From NCBI GenBank assembly GCA_019614645.1, contig JABWDB010000002.1, positions 26,835,501-26,899,500 of the forward strand: a DNA stretch of 64,000 nucleotides, written 5' to 3'. Positions within the stretch are counted from its first letter, which is position 1. Every line of letters starts with the position of its first letter. Source of the DNA: Stratiolaelaps scimitus (lineage: Eukaryota; Arthropoda; Arachnida; Mesostigmata; Laelapidae). Shown in pieces: positions 53,817 to 64,000 of this stretch. The position numbers were made by a program, and so were the translations under genes. The notes beneath the pieces are model-generated. The model did not search any database. It was not told the DNA's origin and saw nothing but the letters and a program-made list of their open reading frames with translations.

Positions 53817-54865
53817 ATGGCGCAAAAGTTTACCTGGGCCCGTCAAGCGGAGGTACTCCGATCAGACGAGAAAGATCGCCAACATATTGATTCAGCACGT
53901 CGCGACATTTTTGATGCCTTAAGTGAACTCGTAGGTCTCCGTCACATCGTGCGACATCACCAGGTAGGCTATAGTTTCCATTATAGTCACAAAACGTTGG
54001 CGACATTTGTGTATTAAAAAATTATTACTTAAATCGCAAGGACAGCAAATGATCGATTATAACTGATATTATTATTAGTGATACATTAATAAAACGCAAA
54101 ATGCGGGAAAAAATCATTTCTGAGTTACTTTCTAAGAAAGTCTATTCGATCGATGGTACGGTTCAAGTTTTTTTCAAAAAGAGTTCATAACAATGTTTTT
54201 AATAATGTGGCACATTTCAGGTAATTACCACAATTAATAGCCTTATTTACTATGGATTGACAACACTTCGGGACCGACAAACGTTAGGTGAGCAGTATGT
54301 GAGCATCGTGCGATGTTCACCAGAAGCTCGTCCCAACTCGTTTATTCAACGAGCAATTCTTCTTCTCGATTACCTGCCTTGGAAGCAATTAATTATGGCC
54401 GGCAATCCTGACCGTCAACGAATTGCTTCCATCCTCCTACAACTGCATTTGATACACTTTTACCTGTTTGGACAATACTCATCAATTGCACGTCGTCTTA
54501 GTCGGAGCCGTTATGCTTTGCTTCGCGGCGTCCTGGATATGCCTCAACTTGAATGGACCTTCAGAATCATCGGGACCCTGTATACCATTAAACTTCTTCG
54601 CGAGTTGTTTGAAAGCACAGCATCGTTTACTTCGGCGAAGTCAATTGCGAAGCCGGGCGAGCCTGTCGAAATTGTTAAACACGCACAGTCCGGTGGTCTT
54701 GTGTGTGGTTTGTGTCGAGACCTGACAACAGAATGCACACTCACTCGTTGTGGCCATACGTTTTGCTGGATGTGCATCACAGAATGGGCGGTAAACAGGC
54801 CGCAATGTCCCTTATGTCGAAGCACAGTTAACCCTGAACAGCTCGTTAGAGTGATTAATAGATAA
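53817..54865 (+). CDS. PEX10: Peroxisome biogenesis factor 10 (RING E3 ligase)
   Basis: Peroxisomal membrane ubiquitin ligase which, with PEX2 and PEX12, ubiquitinates the import receptor PEX5 for recycling. Exons 53817-53963 and 54221-54865 join in phase 0 and give 263 residues. The family block YYGLTTLRDRQTLGEQYVSI is split from its upstream helix by the intron. The membrane-embedded middle follows. The C-terminal RING has Cys211, Cys214, Cys226, His228, Cys231, Cys234, Cys245 and Cys248, spaced exactly C-x2-C-x11-C-x-H-x2-C-x2-C-x10-C-x2-C, with CGHTFCWMCI in the centre. The start has a strong context (AAAATGG). The protein is shorter than the 326-residue human form, mainly between the N-terminal helices. 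It converges with the DDX55 gene. Confidence 0.94.
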
Positions 54866-54902
54866 TAACATTCAGACAGAACAATCTGCTGTGTGAACTT
54901 CT

Positions 54903-54908
54903 AATAAA
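54903..54908 (+). terminator. Poly(A) signal of PEX10
   Basis: AATAAA 38 nt after the PEX10 stop codon, implying a very short 3' UTR. Confidence 0.6.
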
Positions 54909-55543
54909 TTTGCTCAACGAACAACATCTGAAGAAACACGCGTTTTCAATCTCTTTATTGGCACATTGCACTTTGCTACAATGAGGATGTGTGTAGGGTG
55001 TACAGAGCACCGGAAAGGGGCTCTCTAATAAGTGCTGCAAACTGAGTTGAATTACCTCCATTTAGAAGGTTGGTGGGATTCTTCAAAATATGTTGGGTCT
55101 AGTTGTGACTTAAATTTTCACTTTCTCTTCACTCAATGCATGAAGCGATGATCATAAGGAGATCTTGTTTGGAAGAATTGTGTGAAGAGTTTCGAATGGT
55201 AGTGCTAACCATTGGAGCCGCTTTCTACTGCTATCAGTTAGTAGCAAAGAGCCTATATAGAGAAGTTGAGAGTGAATGAATTCTTAAATATACTGCCGAC
55301 ACTGGTGGACATGCCTACTGTATCTCGTAGGTAGTAGAGAACTTGTTAAACCATATTGATTATATTGCATTGAAAATATCTACTATACTGGATCTCTAAT
55401 TAAAACCAACAATTTCAATACCAACACATAATTGGTCCTTCAATATTTACTCTTTCTTTATCTGCTTCAAAACTTCTACGTTGAACAAAAATTAAATTAA
55501 TAAGTATATACAGAGACCAACGTAATTCTGGCCACTATTTGTC
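54909..55543. other. Convergent spacer between PEX10 and DDX55
   Basis: About 630 bp between two convergent 3' ends. No gene, repeat or structured RNA is seen. Confidence 0.5.
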
Positions 55544-55549
55544 TTTATT
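55544..55549 (-). terminator. Poly(A) signal overlapping the DDX55 stop codon
   Basis: On the minus strand the last codons read TGT AAA TAA AGA. The hexamer AATAAA therefore contains the TAA stop at 55547-55545. No other AATAAA is seen in the next 100 nt, so the 3' UTR may be only about 15-25 nt. Confidence 0.55.
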
Positions 55550-57500
55550 TACAAGTACCACTTGGAAGAAATCGCTCTTCAAATTGTGCCTTTGTGATTT
55601 TATGCATTTTCTCCTTTTTGATAAGCTTTTCATCCTCTATCAGTTCGTCCAGCTCACGGTCCACCTTTAGCTGGGCCTTTAATCTGCGTTTGGCCGAGGG
55701 ATTCATATCAGTAGGAATCCCTTCAGGATTTTTTCGCTTCTTCTTGCGTCGCTTTTTGCTTCCGCCCTCAGCTTCCTTGGCTGCTCTCTTGGCGTTAAGG
55801 TGTTCGCTCGTAATACCCGTTGGAGGCCTGAACCCACTCAGTTTCTTTCCTTTTAACTCGGGCATGTAAGGCATCTTAAGCAGAGCATAGCCCATAGCCA
55901 TTCTTCCAAATTCGAGTTCCTCAACTCGGAACAGGAGATTGCATTCGTGCTTTCTATATGATTGTATGTAGGAAACAAATGCCCTCATAGCCTCAGTATA
56001 GATGGACTCACTGTCAGCCTCAAGACGACGAATGGTGTCGGTTATATCCTCGACATTGTCTGGTGGCTGCATCGGGTCAAGCCTGATGTTCTGATTAAGA
56101 GTTAAGAACTTCACGTAACTCATTTCATTGGGCATGAGGAATACGATTGCGGAACCCTCATTTCCCATTCGAGCAGTTCGTCCACAGCGGTGAACGAAGA
56201 CGGATCCACTCAGCGGAGGATCGTATTGAATGACCCAGTCGACGCTGGGGATGTCTACACCACGAGCCATTACATCAGTGCAAAGAAGAACTCCACTCCG
56301 TGCGTACGAAAATCTGGCGAACACTTTAGCACGTTTACTTCGAAGCTTGCCATGCAGTGCTAACAGCATTGGTAGATGTGGAATTACATGCTTAATCACA
56401 GTGTGAAAGTACTGGACAGTTGCGCATGTGCTCAAAAATACCATGACCTTTTCGGTCTGATGTTGTTTCAGAAATGCTAGAAGGACATTTAGCTTCCCTT
56501 CAGGCTCGACCTGAGTAACAAAATTCTGAAGCTGTATTGGTGTCTTCAAATTATGTTTTTCTTTTACGGAAACAGTAACTGGATTACGAAGTCCTGCTCG
56601 TTTCAAGTCGTCCAATTGTTTCGTTTGTGTTGCAGAGAATAGTCCCGTTCGGCGTTGTTTCGGTAACACGGCAAATATATTGCCCAATGAGATTTCGAAA
56701 CCAAGTTCAAGAAGTCGGTCTGCCTCGTCAAGGATAAGAATTTCGAGATTCCGTGAATATCGGCAGAGATTGTTATTGCTATTGCGCGCGCTTAGGACAT
56801 CGGCTAGTCGACCAGGCGTTCCCACTACAATGTGTGCACCTCCCATTTTCTCAAACTTTTCTACATCCTTTTGGATACTGTGGCCGCCGGTGATTAACTG
56901 GACACGCAGATTGGCAAATTTTAAAGACTTGAACACCTGAAAGCGGAAATATAGTACGTTTTTAGGCCGACTTTTGAAACTACAGTGAAATTATACAAGC
57001 ATGCAACGTAAACAAGGTTATATAAATATATAAACATATGTCGAATATTACATATTCTATAAACGCTTAAATCTTAGCGCAAAACGTAAAATTGCCACCC
57101 CGAGACGAAATGTACTCGCGTGCTTGATAGTGTGAATACCTAAACATGCAATCTATATTTTGCAACAATTAAATGATTCTTCTACTTGGCAGTGCGACGA
57201 AACCCACTTCAAGTACCCTACCTGGTGTGTCTGTTGTGCGAGTTCTCTGGTAGGCGATACAATGAGTGCCGCAAGTGGCTTGAGCTTCTCCGCATCCCCT
57301 GTGAGAATCTCGCATATAGGAAGTGCAAAAGCAAGAGTCTTCCCGGAGCCTGTGGCTGCTTCGGCGGATACATCTTTGCGACGGAGCAGCAGAGGAATAC
57401 AGGCAGCCTGAATAGGTGTAGGCGTGGCAAAACCCAGCGAAATAACCCGTTTCACAGTTTCTGCCGATAATCCCAGCTTCTCCCAACGCTGTTGATCCGC
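55545..57500 (-). CDS. DDX55: DEAD-box RNA helicase DDX55 (Spb4), 5' incomplete
   Basis: Nucleolar ATP-dependent RNA helicase for large-subunit ribosome assembly. Exons 57500-57222 and 56936-55545 join in phase 0 and give 556 residues. Motifs in order: Q motif TPTPIQ (26-31), motif I ATGSGKT (49-55), Ia PTRELA (83-88), Ib TPGR (133-136), II DEAD (163-166), III SAT (194-196), then TDVMARGVDIP and HRCGRTAR. The region AFVSYIQSYRKHECNLLFR is diagnostic of the DDX55/Spb4 family, where the human protein has a near-identical block. A Lys/Arg-rich tail follows, as expected for a nucleolar protein. The first visible exon follows an acceptor (TTGTAG), so a short first coding exon with the Met lies upstream and was not identified. 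Confidence 0.94.
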
Positions 57501-58668
57501 CTACAATCAAAGGAATTCATAAAGAGAATAATTAGCATCTTCTTGTCTTCTGAACTTTGACATGACATTATATTCATCTGTATATGTCCTTATGTCTGTA
57601 AAGTTCTAAATAGAACAGCTAGTTAAAAGTAAACTCAATTGAAATCGCTCTCGTTAAGGAAATATTACAAGTCAGATTGGGTCATTCGGGTGACTGGGCA
57701 GGTAAACAGATTAAATGTTTCAGTTTAACAATTAGTGTGCAATCTAATGCTGAAACAACTATTCTAGTTGCTTTATCGAGCGGTAAAACTGTCACGCGTT
57801 ATGCTGAGAAGACATACTGTCAGTCCAGCACAAGATAAACATTAAAGATATATCCTTAAAAGAAAATTTTCTGAAGAGGTCTTAAATTCAGGTTACTTCT
57901 TACCATAGTCTGATATTTATTGCCGCTATTGCAACATCACTTAACCATTAATTGTACACCACTGCTAGTTTCACTATTTAATTCTAGAGAACTTATAACT
58001 GTTTCGTAAATGAAGATCGAACTATATAAAAAAGTGGCGTTCGATTCGTATTATACCGAACATAAATGAGCACGTGCGCTAACGAGCCGTCAACATGCGC
58101 ACTTCCGAGGTTTAATGTGCTGCTAGTTTTCATGCGTTTCCTATCTTGTCTTGTCGCTGTATCTTTATCAGAGCATCGCTCATTGATTACTCTACACGAT
58201 GAAGGCTAATTATTGATTAATACTGATTATATAACAAGTGCTGCTAAAATCGGTAACTGCTACACGAGCTTGTGGATGGGTGACCAACAAGGCGAAGATC
58301 CTTTATTCCTCGGAAGAGTCCGGCCAGCTCAAATGGTTTCGGTTTGGGGGGGTGTATGTGTTGTGCGATCAGCTGAAGAGCAGAGCCAAGAGTAGACCCC
58401 AGACAGGGAACGATAGAAACATCAGCACGATCCATTCAATCGATGTGTGTTGTGTTTGTGGCGAGTGGCCGTGTTGATGGCAGCACCAACAGTGGAGAAG
58501 AAGACAACCCAGCACTGACTACTGCTGCAACTGCCGGAGGAAGGGAGTTTTGTGTGCGCGTGATCGGCTCAGTTCCGGAGAAGCGAAGCAATTCTTCGGG
58601 GTCTTATATCGTTGAATAAAACAAATAAATAAATAAATACATCGAGTGTTTGCTGTTACGTTGTCGAC
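57501..58668. other. Divergent upstream region of DDX55 and the 58.7 kb gene
   Basis: About 1.2 kb that must hold the first exon and promoter of DDX55 (minus) and the promoter and 5' UTR of the gene starting at 58669 (plus). A short AAAT tandem run lies at about 58620-58638, directly before the second gene. No exon could be fixed for DDX55. Confidence 0.4.
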
Positions 58669-58915
58669 ATGTTCACCCGTGTAGGTGTGAGGCATCTAAG
58701 AGTTTTGCGTGGTACCAATTGTGTGTTTGGGGTGTTCTGCCGATCGACATCCGCGGTAAACGCGGCTGCGATTAGCCAACCTTCCACGAGCGACGACGAT
58801 GGGAAAGCCGCCGCCGCCGCCGACACAAAAAAAGATGTTACAGAAGAGCAACTATTACTATGCTTGCGGAAGAACCCGTCGTTCGAGCTTCCGCACAAAC
58901 TGCAGCATGTAATCA
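58669..58915 (+). CDS. First exon of a probable mitochondrial protein, unidentified
   Basis: ATG to a strong donor (ATCA followed by GTAAGT) gives 82 codons plus one base. The first 35 residues are rich in Arg, Ser, Val and Ala without acids (MFTRVGVRHLRVLRG), like a mitochondrial import leader. A low-complexity Asp and Ala stretch (SDDDGKAAAAAD) follows, partly encoded by GCC repeats. The ending, TEEQLLLCLRKNPSFELPHK, looks like the start of a folded domain. I do not recognise the family. No downstream exon was identified: one acceptor at about 59073 gives a short frame that does not look convincing. Confidence 0.5.
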
Positions 58916-59806
58916 GTAAGTTTGTAACCACTGAGCCGTCTTGTATCAGAGTTTGTAAATTAATTCATATGTTTATGTTACATATACATATATCACTGTT
59001 ATTAGTATCATATTCTTAGCAAGTGTAACAATAATAACAATCATATCAGAGTCTAGCATTTGTTTGTTTTAGACATTTATGCAAGCTTGCGCGTGAATAC
59101 GATTTGGTGTCTCATAGTATTCATACGCTATAAGTTGTCATTTAGTTTGAAATTTGCTCGATTAATGTGTAGTACATATTATGAATTCTCTTAATAGTAA
59201 CCAACGTGTGCTATAATTTTTTCCACATCTATAATTCGACATTTTAATGTGGTTCAATTGCGCAGTTGTTTGAATGGAGAGGTAAAGTTCGATCTGGTCA
59301 TCGTTTGCTGTCTTGTCCCGATTAGATCGTTTCTAAATTCTAAGTGGAACAAATATGACACGACAATGAATTTACCCCCGTGATTTAATCTACCCAGTCC
59401 AGTATTGTTAATTTGTGATGTTCTTGACATTGTCATTGAGCTGCTCATGCTGCTGATGGTCGGGTCAGAATAGCTGAGAGTTCATTTGGAACATAACAAT
59501 AATAATAATTTTCTTAGCAAGACCGATGACATGTAGGTAGCAACGGTTGAAAAGTGGCAAATATTCGTGCTATTTTTTATTCGTCCACCAATAGTTATTG
59601 ACATCCTGAGTAACAACGAAGGCAACAACACAACAAGACGTAAGAATGTTGTTTGTAGCAGCAGCAGCAACAACAATCAGAGCTGAAACAGAGTAGGATC
59701 GATGTATGAATAAAGTGAATTTGAAATAGTGAGATATTGAAATAAGCTCTAGCCTTTCCTAGGTAGACAGGTAGATACATAGGTGGGCAGCTGGCTGTAA
59801 TATTAA

Positions 59807-59843
59807 TGCTGCTGCTGCTGTCGTTGTCGTCGTCGTCGTCGTT
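59807..59843. repeat. (GCT)n-(GTC)n compound trinucleotide repeat
   Basis: GCT units run into GTC/TCG units. On the minus strand this falls in a 104-codon open frame (59595-59909), where it encodes Asp and Ser runs. Confidence 0.85.
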
Positions 59844-62060
59844 ATTCGATTCTGAAATCTGGATCCTTTCCTCTCCTTCTTTTCCGCTTTTGTCTGTTGT
59901 TAGTGCCAACCATTTGCTGGCGACAGAGACGTCCAGCTGGTCTCGTTCGCCAATATAGCACCTACTAGCCAGCAGATATCCTCCTCACAGCAGTTATACG
60001 CTCACAGGAGCATAAGCAGCATCCATTTAACTGCTGATGCTGTTGTTGTTGTCACCGCGATGGGACAGAGGTGGTAGAGAAAGTGAACGGAATGAGACAA
60101 CAGCTGTGGCAGCTTTCTTCCTTTCTTCGTTGCTTCGGCGTTGCTCTGTGATGTCAACGCTAGCGAGTAAACGCGCAGACCCATAGCCTACCCATGCTAC
60201 ATATAGAGGAGACTGCAACAGAGAACATACCCCGCTGTCTGTCAGTATATGATCTCGGCAGATTCACCCTGTGCGGTTATCTATGTATCCGTCTATTCAG
60301 TGTTTTCAGTTCTCGATTCAATCAAATTCGTGATGATGACCAACACCATGTTGGTGATAATGCATGGGCTATAGAAAGGCTTTAGTTGGGCTCTCAATTT
60401 TTGTCGATGAATCAAGGAATGAAACAACAATCATTTAATTGGGAAGTGAAGTAGAAGAAACAATTCATTTGGTGACGTGACCCGCTCGCGGCAGTTGACA
60501 GTCTTTGATGGGTGACGCCGTCAACGTGCTTTTGTCTCTCGACTCGCCTGTTCGGCCGGTCATAATATCGGCTATATCGGGGGCTAGGGGGTAGAGAGAG
60601 AGAGAAGCTGGTGGGAGGATTGGTTGTCAAACGGCTTTCTTAAATATTTGATCTCCATAATCGTTGGCTTCTTGTGGAGTCATCGTCATTGTAATCATCA
60701 GAATCATTTGCCACCAACGGAGAAACAATAGTGGTTGGGAGGCGGCAATAGATGTTGCGCGCCGAGAAGGACAGAATACTATCATAATAATAATAATAAG
60801 AAATGTTAGTGCGCAAACAAACAGGTCTCGAAGCGCCGTGAGATTTTTCGAGACACGACGTTCCCAAGACATTAGATGTTAGGCAGAAGAGAAGCCCCGA
60901 GTACGGCATCTTCCACGACGATCCTGTGAGTGCCGGCACCGCGTCAGGTCCCGATACCACTACTACTACTACAATTGGCCTCTATGCCAACGATCATGAC
61001 TGTAGCAGATGAACAGTCAAAACAGTTTGTAGGCCAACGTCATGTCGGCTGAACTTGCTACCCGCCACTGTCGGATAGATAGATTGATAGATATAGCCAT
61101 CAGAGACAAGTCTCGGCCTCGATCCATGCCTGCTGCTTCTCCTGAAGAGAAGTGATGTTATGTGCCACGTCTGCCGTGGCCAGCAGTTCGTGTGGGTGGT
61201 ATTTGTCGTGGTCATGGTGGTGGCGGCAGCAGCGACGGCGTTGTAGCTGCAATTAGTATCACCATGGGAGCATGAGTAGTCCCGCTTGCTCTTCGACTGT
61301 TGCGTCCAATCCGCCTGGATCACTCCAATCTTTGCTATGATGTCAGAGTAGGGGCAATCTTTGGGCGTGTGTGTGTGTGTGCATTATCCTTCAGTGGTCA
61401 TAGATAGTTTAGCTAGGAATAGGTAAGGAGTCAATTCATTTGTTGTAATATTTACATCACTCTGTACACAATCGGCGAGAAGATGAGTGATTAAACCGAG
61501 GAACTATCCAGCAGACCTCTTCTGGCTGATTTCGTTTGTTGGCGCCTTTGCTAGCAATGTGGGTATGTTGCATCTAAATTCGAATAATGCTGTATGCGAA
61601 ACTTTATTGTTGCCGTTTTGTAGGCGCCGCTTAGCAAAACGAAAAATGAGCAGGCCCACGTAATAATGGATTGTGTTCGAATGAAAAGTCATATGCTGGT
61701 GTCATAAGCCGGTATACATAACGGCGTAGTTGCCGTTAGTAATGCGTGAAAGCATTTTCTCTGTTTCACTTTGATCAACACGCGCTCTTCGGCTTGTTGC
61801 CTTGTTACTGGCTCGCTGTAATACTACAAGTCATAACTCACATTATGGATTATTTTCGACGGCTCACCCACTTACATAGTCTAGTTCGTTCTTCATATAG
61901 GCAATGATACAATCGTTAAGTTAGGAGGTGGCTAGATGCCCGAAAAAGTGACGAACTGCTAGTTTCTTTCGTCGCCTGCCACCACCGATGGTGGTAACCG
62001 TCTGGCCCTGTTCTTCTATAACAGGCTAGCAGTTGTTGTTGCTTAGCTACAATAGCGATC

Positions 62061-62080
62061 TACACACACACACACACACA
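62061..62080. repeat. (CA)n microsatellite
   Basis: Ten CA units, followed by further imperfect CA/TA repeats to about 62106. Confidence 0.85.
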
Positions 62081-62454
62081 TATACATACACAGACACACA
62101 TGCTCACACGCCTAAGGGTAGTAGTGGTAGTTTTAGCAAAGAGGAGGAATGATGCGGCTTAGCTTGCGTGGTCTGCCGCTTTGCCGATCTGGTCTGTGTG
62201 GTCTGGGCCTCGTCGATGGTTGGCCTCTACCTACCTGGATATGAACACAACAACGATGACCGGGCCGGATCGCTTCACCTTCCCATGGAGCTTCTATCAG
62301 GTCCGTCATCTTGTTCCGTTCAGTTCCCTCTTTCTGTTCGTCCGCCTGCTGTCGACCTGCTCGTTGCGACGAATGTTGCTGGCTCTCCCACCATGACATG
62401 CCTCCTATATGGTTGCTCCTGTTTTGCGGCACGCGCAATTGTTGTGTATGACAC

Positions 62455-62472
62455 CGGCGGCGGCGGCGGCGG
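62455..62472. repeat. (GGC)n trinucleotide repeat
   Basis: About six GGC units within the GC-rich patch at 62.1-62.6 kb. They encode Gly on the plus strand and Ala on the minus strand if translated. Confidence 0.85.
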
Positions 62473-63313
62473 AGGCTACGCTTGTTTGCTGCCGTTTCCC
62501 GACGACAGCATGGACGTCGTCATTCTCCCGAACAGCGAAGGATTTCCCATCATTCGGAAAGCCTCTGGGATGGAGTTCTTTCAAGCGAGCCGATCAATGG
62601 CAGATCAATGAATTTCTTCAGTTTGATAAGCGGCGATGAATTCGTTTCACGTTAATCCACGTGGGTACATTCATCTCATAAAATCAAATACGATCTTGAA
62701 GATTGATACCAATAGACGGTCGAAGCTTCAGCGGAGCGTTTACTTTAAGGAACAACGGTGGTCGCAATGAAGAGAAGACATCATCAAAAGGAATAATTCG
62801 CTTTGATACGGAGGGGTACACCCGTCCAGAGAATGTGATTAAGAAGACAAGTGATGCGGGGTGATACATTCATATGGAGGCTCAAAAATGAACTTACGAA
62901 GTGGACGTGACATAACCAATTACATGCGTGCTCACGTGGTTATCGATATATATATATATATACCCTAACCCTAGTGAACTTTTTGGGTAAGTTTGATCTA
63001 TGCAGTGGCAAGATCACCTCCATGCCAAAGGTGCTTCAACCGTGCCGCACCCGAGGATGCTCCCATTTTGTTTCATAGTCTATGTGTGAGGTTATTCTTT
63101 CTCGTTTTTCAAAAATTGCCTTTTTAATTATAGTTGGCCTCAAGGGTTAAGGCCAATATTTTTTTCTTACTTTTGTACAGACACAGACCGTTTTTAAGCA
63201 AATCGTAACAGAGGGATTTACATATAGAATATGCATTGTTGAAAAATATATTGGAAAAACGGGTCATACGTTCGCAGTTTGTCAAGTGAACGGCGTTTCG
63301 TTGTGACTAAATC

Positions 63314-63332
63314 CATTATTATTATTATTATT
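63314..63332. repeat. (ATT)n microsatellite
   Basis: About six ATT units. Confidence 0.85.
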
Positions 63333-64000
63333 GTCGACATTATATTGTCCGTGTGTTAGAAAAATTCCTCATATAACTAATATATATTCTACTCGGTTTC
63401 ACTACTTTATTTTCTCCGAAGTCGGTTTTTTATGGTGACGACAATGTTACGAAGTCTGAATTAGATTGTCGCTCTGTGACTATATTAAAGCCTTTCGTTA
63501 GATCTATTTTTCGTCTCGAGTTGGAGATCGGATCAATGTGGGGCTCCTCATTTCGATTATAATGAATGGGATTGTCAGGAGAACAGGGCAGTTTTATTGT
63601 TGCCGAACTCCCCACGAGTTGAAATGTGTTGCGAAATAGAGCTTACAGTTAGACTCGTTTGAATTGACGAGACTTATTATAGCGTATTTATCTGTGCTGA
63701 ATCTGGTGAACTCTGATATTTGTGTGGATACATTTTGCGTATAGTGAAACTGGGATAAGGCTTTAGAGATCGCGGTGAAGGTTGTAACCTTGCGCAGATC
63801 ATTCCCGACATCCTAGACATTACAATAGTTCGTTAAAAAATCCTGCTCAATTCTACAATCAAGGAGATATTTTGGAATTGCAATCCTCGGGGCAACATTT
63901 TGAACGTTATTGGTTGCGTACTCTGCTGAAATGCGACCCCTGCTAAACGGGCTAATTTTTCAAACCTTAAATACACAAAAAAGGGCCATTTCCTTAAATA

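Larger units (their letters stand above)
58916..64000. other. Repeat-rich non-coding region
   Basis: Presumably intron of the gene starting at 58669 or intergenic. It is dense in trinucleotide repeats and has GC-richer patches at 60.0-61.3 and 62.1-62.6 kb. Open frames up to 147 codons exist on both strands over the GGC/CAG-type repeats, but none is recognisable. GC-rich untranslated exons of a neighbouring gene are possible. Confidence 0.4.

Noticed and set aside
59074..59210. Possible second exon of the 58669 gene after an acceptor at about 59073
   Set aside because: It keeps phase, but the translated sequence is irregular and runs to a stop without any domain-like character.
62168..62611. 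147-codon plus-strand frame
   Set aside because: Length is explained by GC-rich and GGC-repeat sequence. No family, no splice partner, and the opposite strand is also open.
1..64000. CRISPR arrays, operons or prokaryotic systems
   Set aside because: No regularly spaced repeats. Gene structure with introns and poly(A) signals is eukaryotic throughout.

Overview
This is eukaryotic nuclear DNA, AT-rich and gene-poor, with spliced genes, GT-AG introns, AATAAA poly(A) signals, many microsatellites and a dispersed tRNA-derived SINE. The protein families point to an invertebrate, most likely an arthropod. A selenocysteine form of glutathione peroxidase argues against most holometabolous insects, which have lost it, and fits a chelicerate such as a mite or tick. 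That placement is inference.

Layout. 1-18 kb: no gene recognised, only simple repeats and short chance ORFs. 18.08-27.69 kb (minus): fourteen exons of an SLC6 monoamine transporter of serotonin-transporter type, complete from TM1 to the stop but lacking its N-terminal exon. 27.7-38.4 kb: SINE copies, a GC-rich island near 33 kb and a possible Cys-rich exon near 34.8 kb. 38.42-40.70 kb (minus): a complete five-exon secreted glutathione peroxidase with an in-frame TGA at the catalytic position and a plausible SECIS element in its 3' UTR. 40.7-48.9 kb: gene-poor, with repeats and hairpins. 48.9-58.9 kb is a compact housekeeping cluster: histidyl-tRNA synthetase (minus, four exons, mitochondrial-type leader), PEX10 (plus, two exons), DDX55/Spb4 helicase (minus, two visible exons) and the first exon of an unidentified, probably mitochondrial protein (plus). 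HARS and PEX10 diverge, PEX10 and DDX55 converge, and DDX55 diverges from the last gene. 58.9-64 kb: probably intron or intergenic, rich in trinucleotide repeats.

The genes form no single pathway. They cover monoamine re-uptake, extracellular peroxide removal, His-tRNA charging, peroxisomal import-receptor ubiquitination and ribosomal RNA processing. The strongest results are the UGA-recoded peroxidase with its candidate SECIS, the HARS gene whose two start contexts suggest mitochondrial and cytosolic forms from one locus, the DDX55 stop codon lying inside its own AATAAA signal, and the SINE family.
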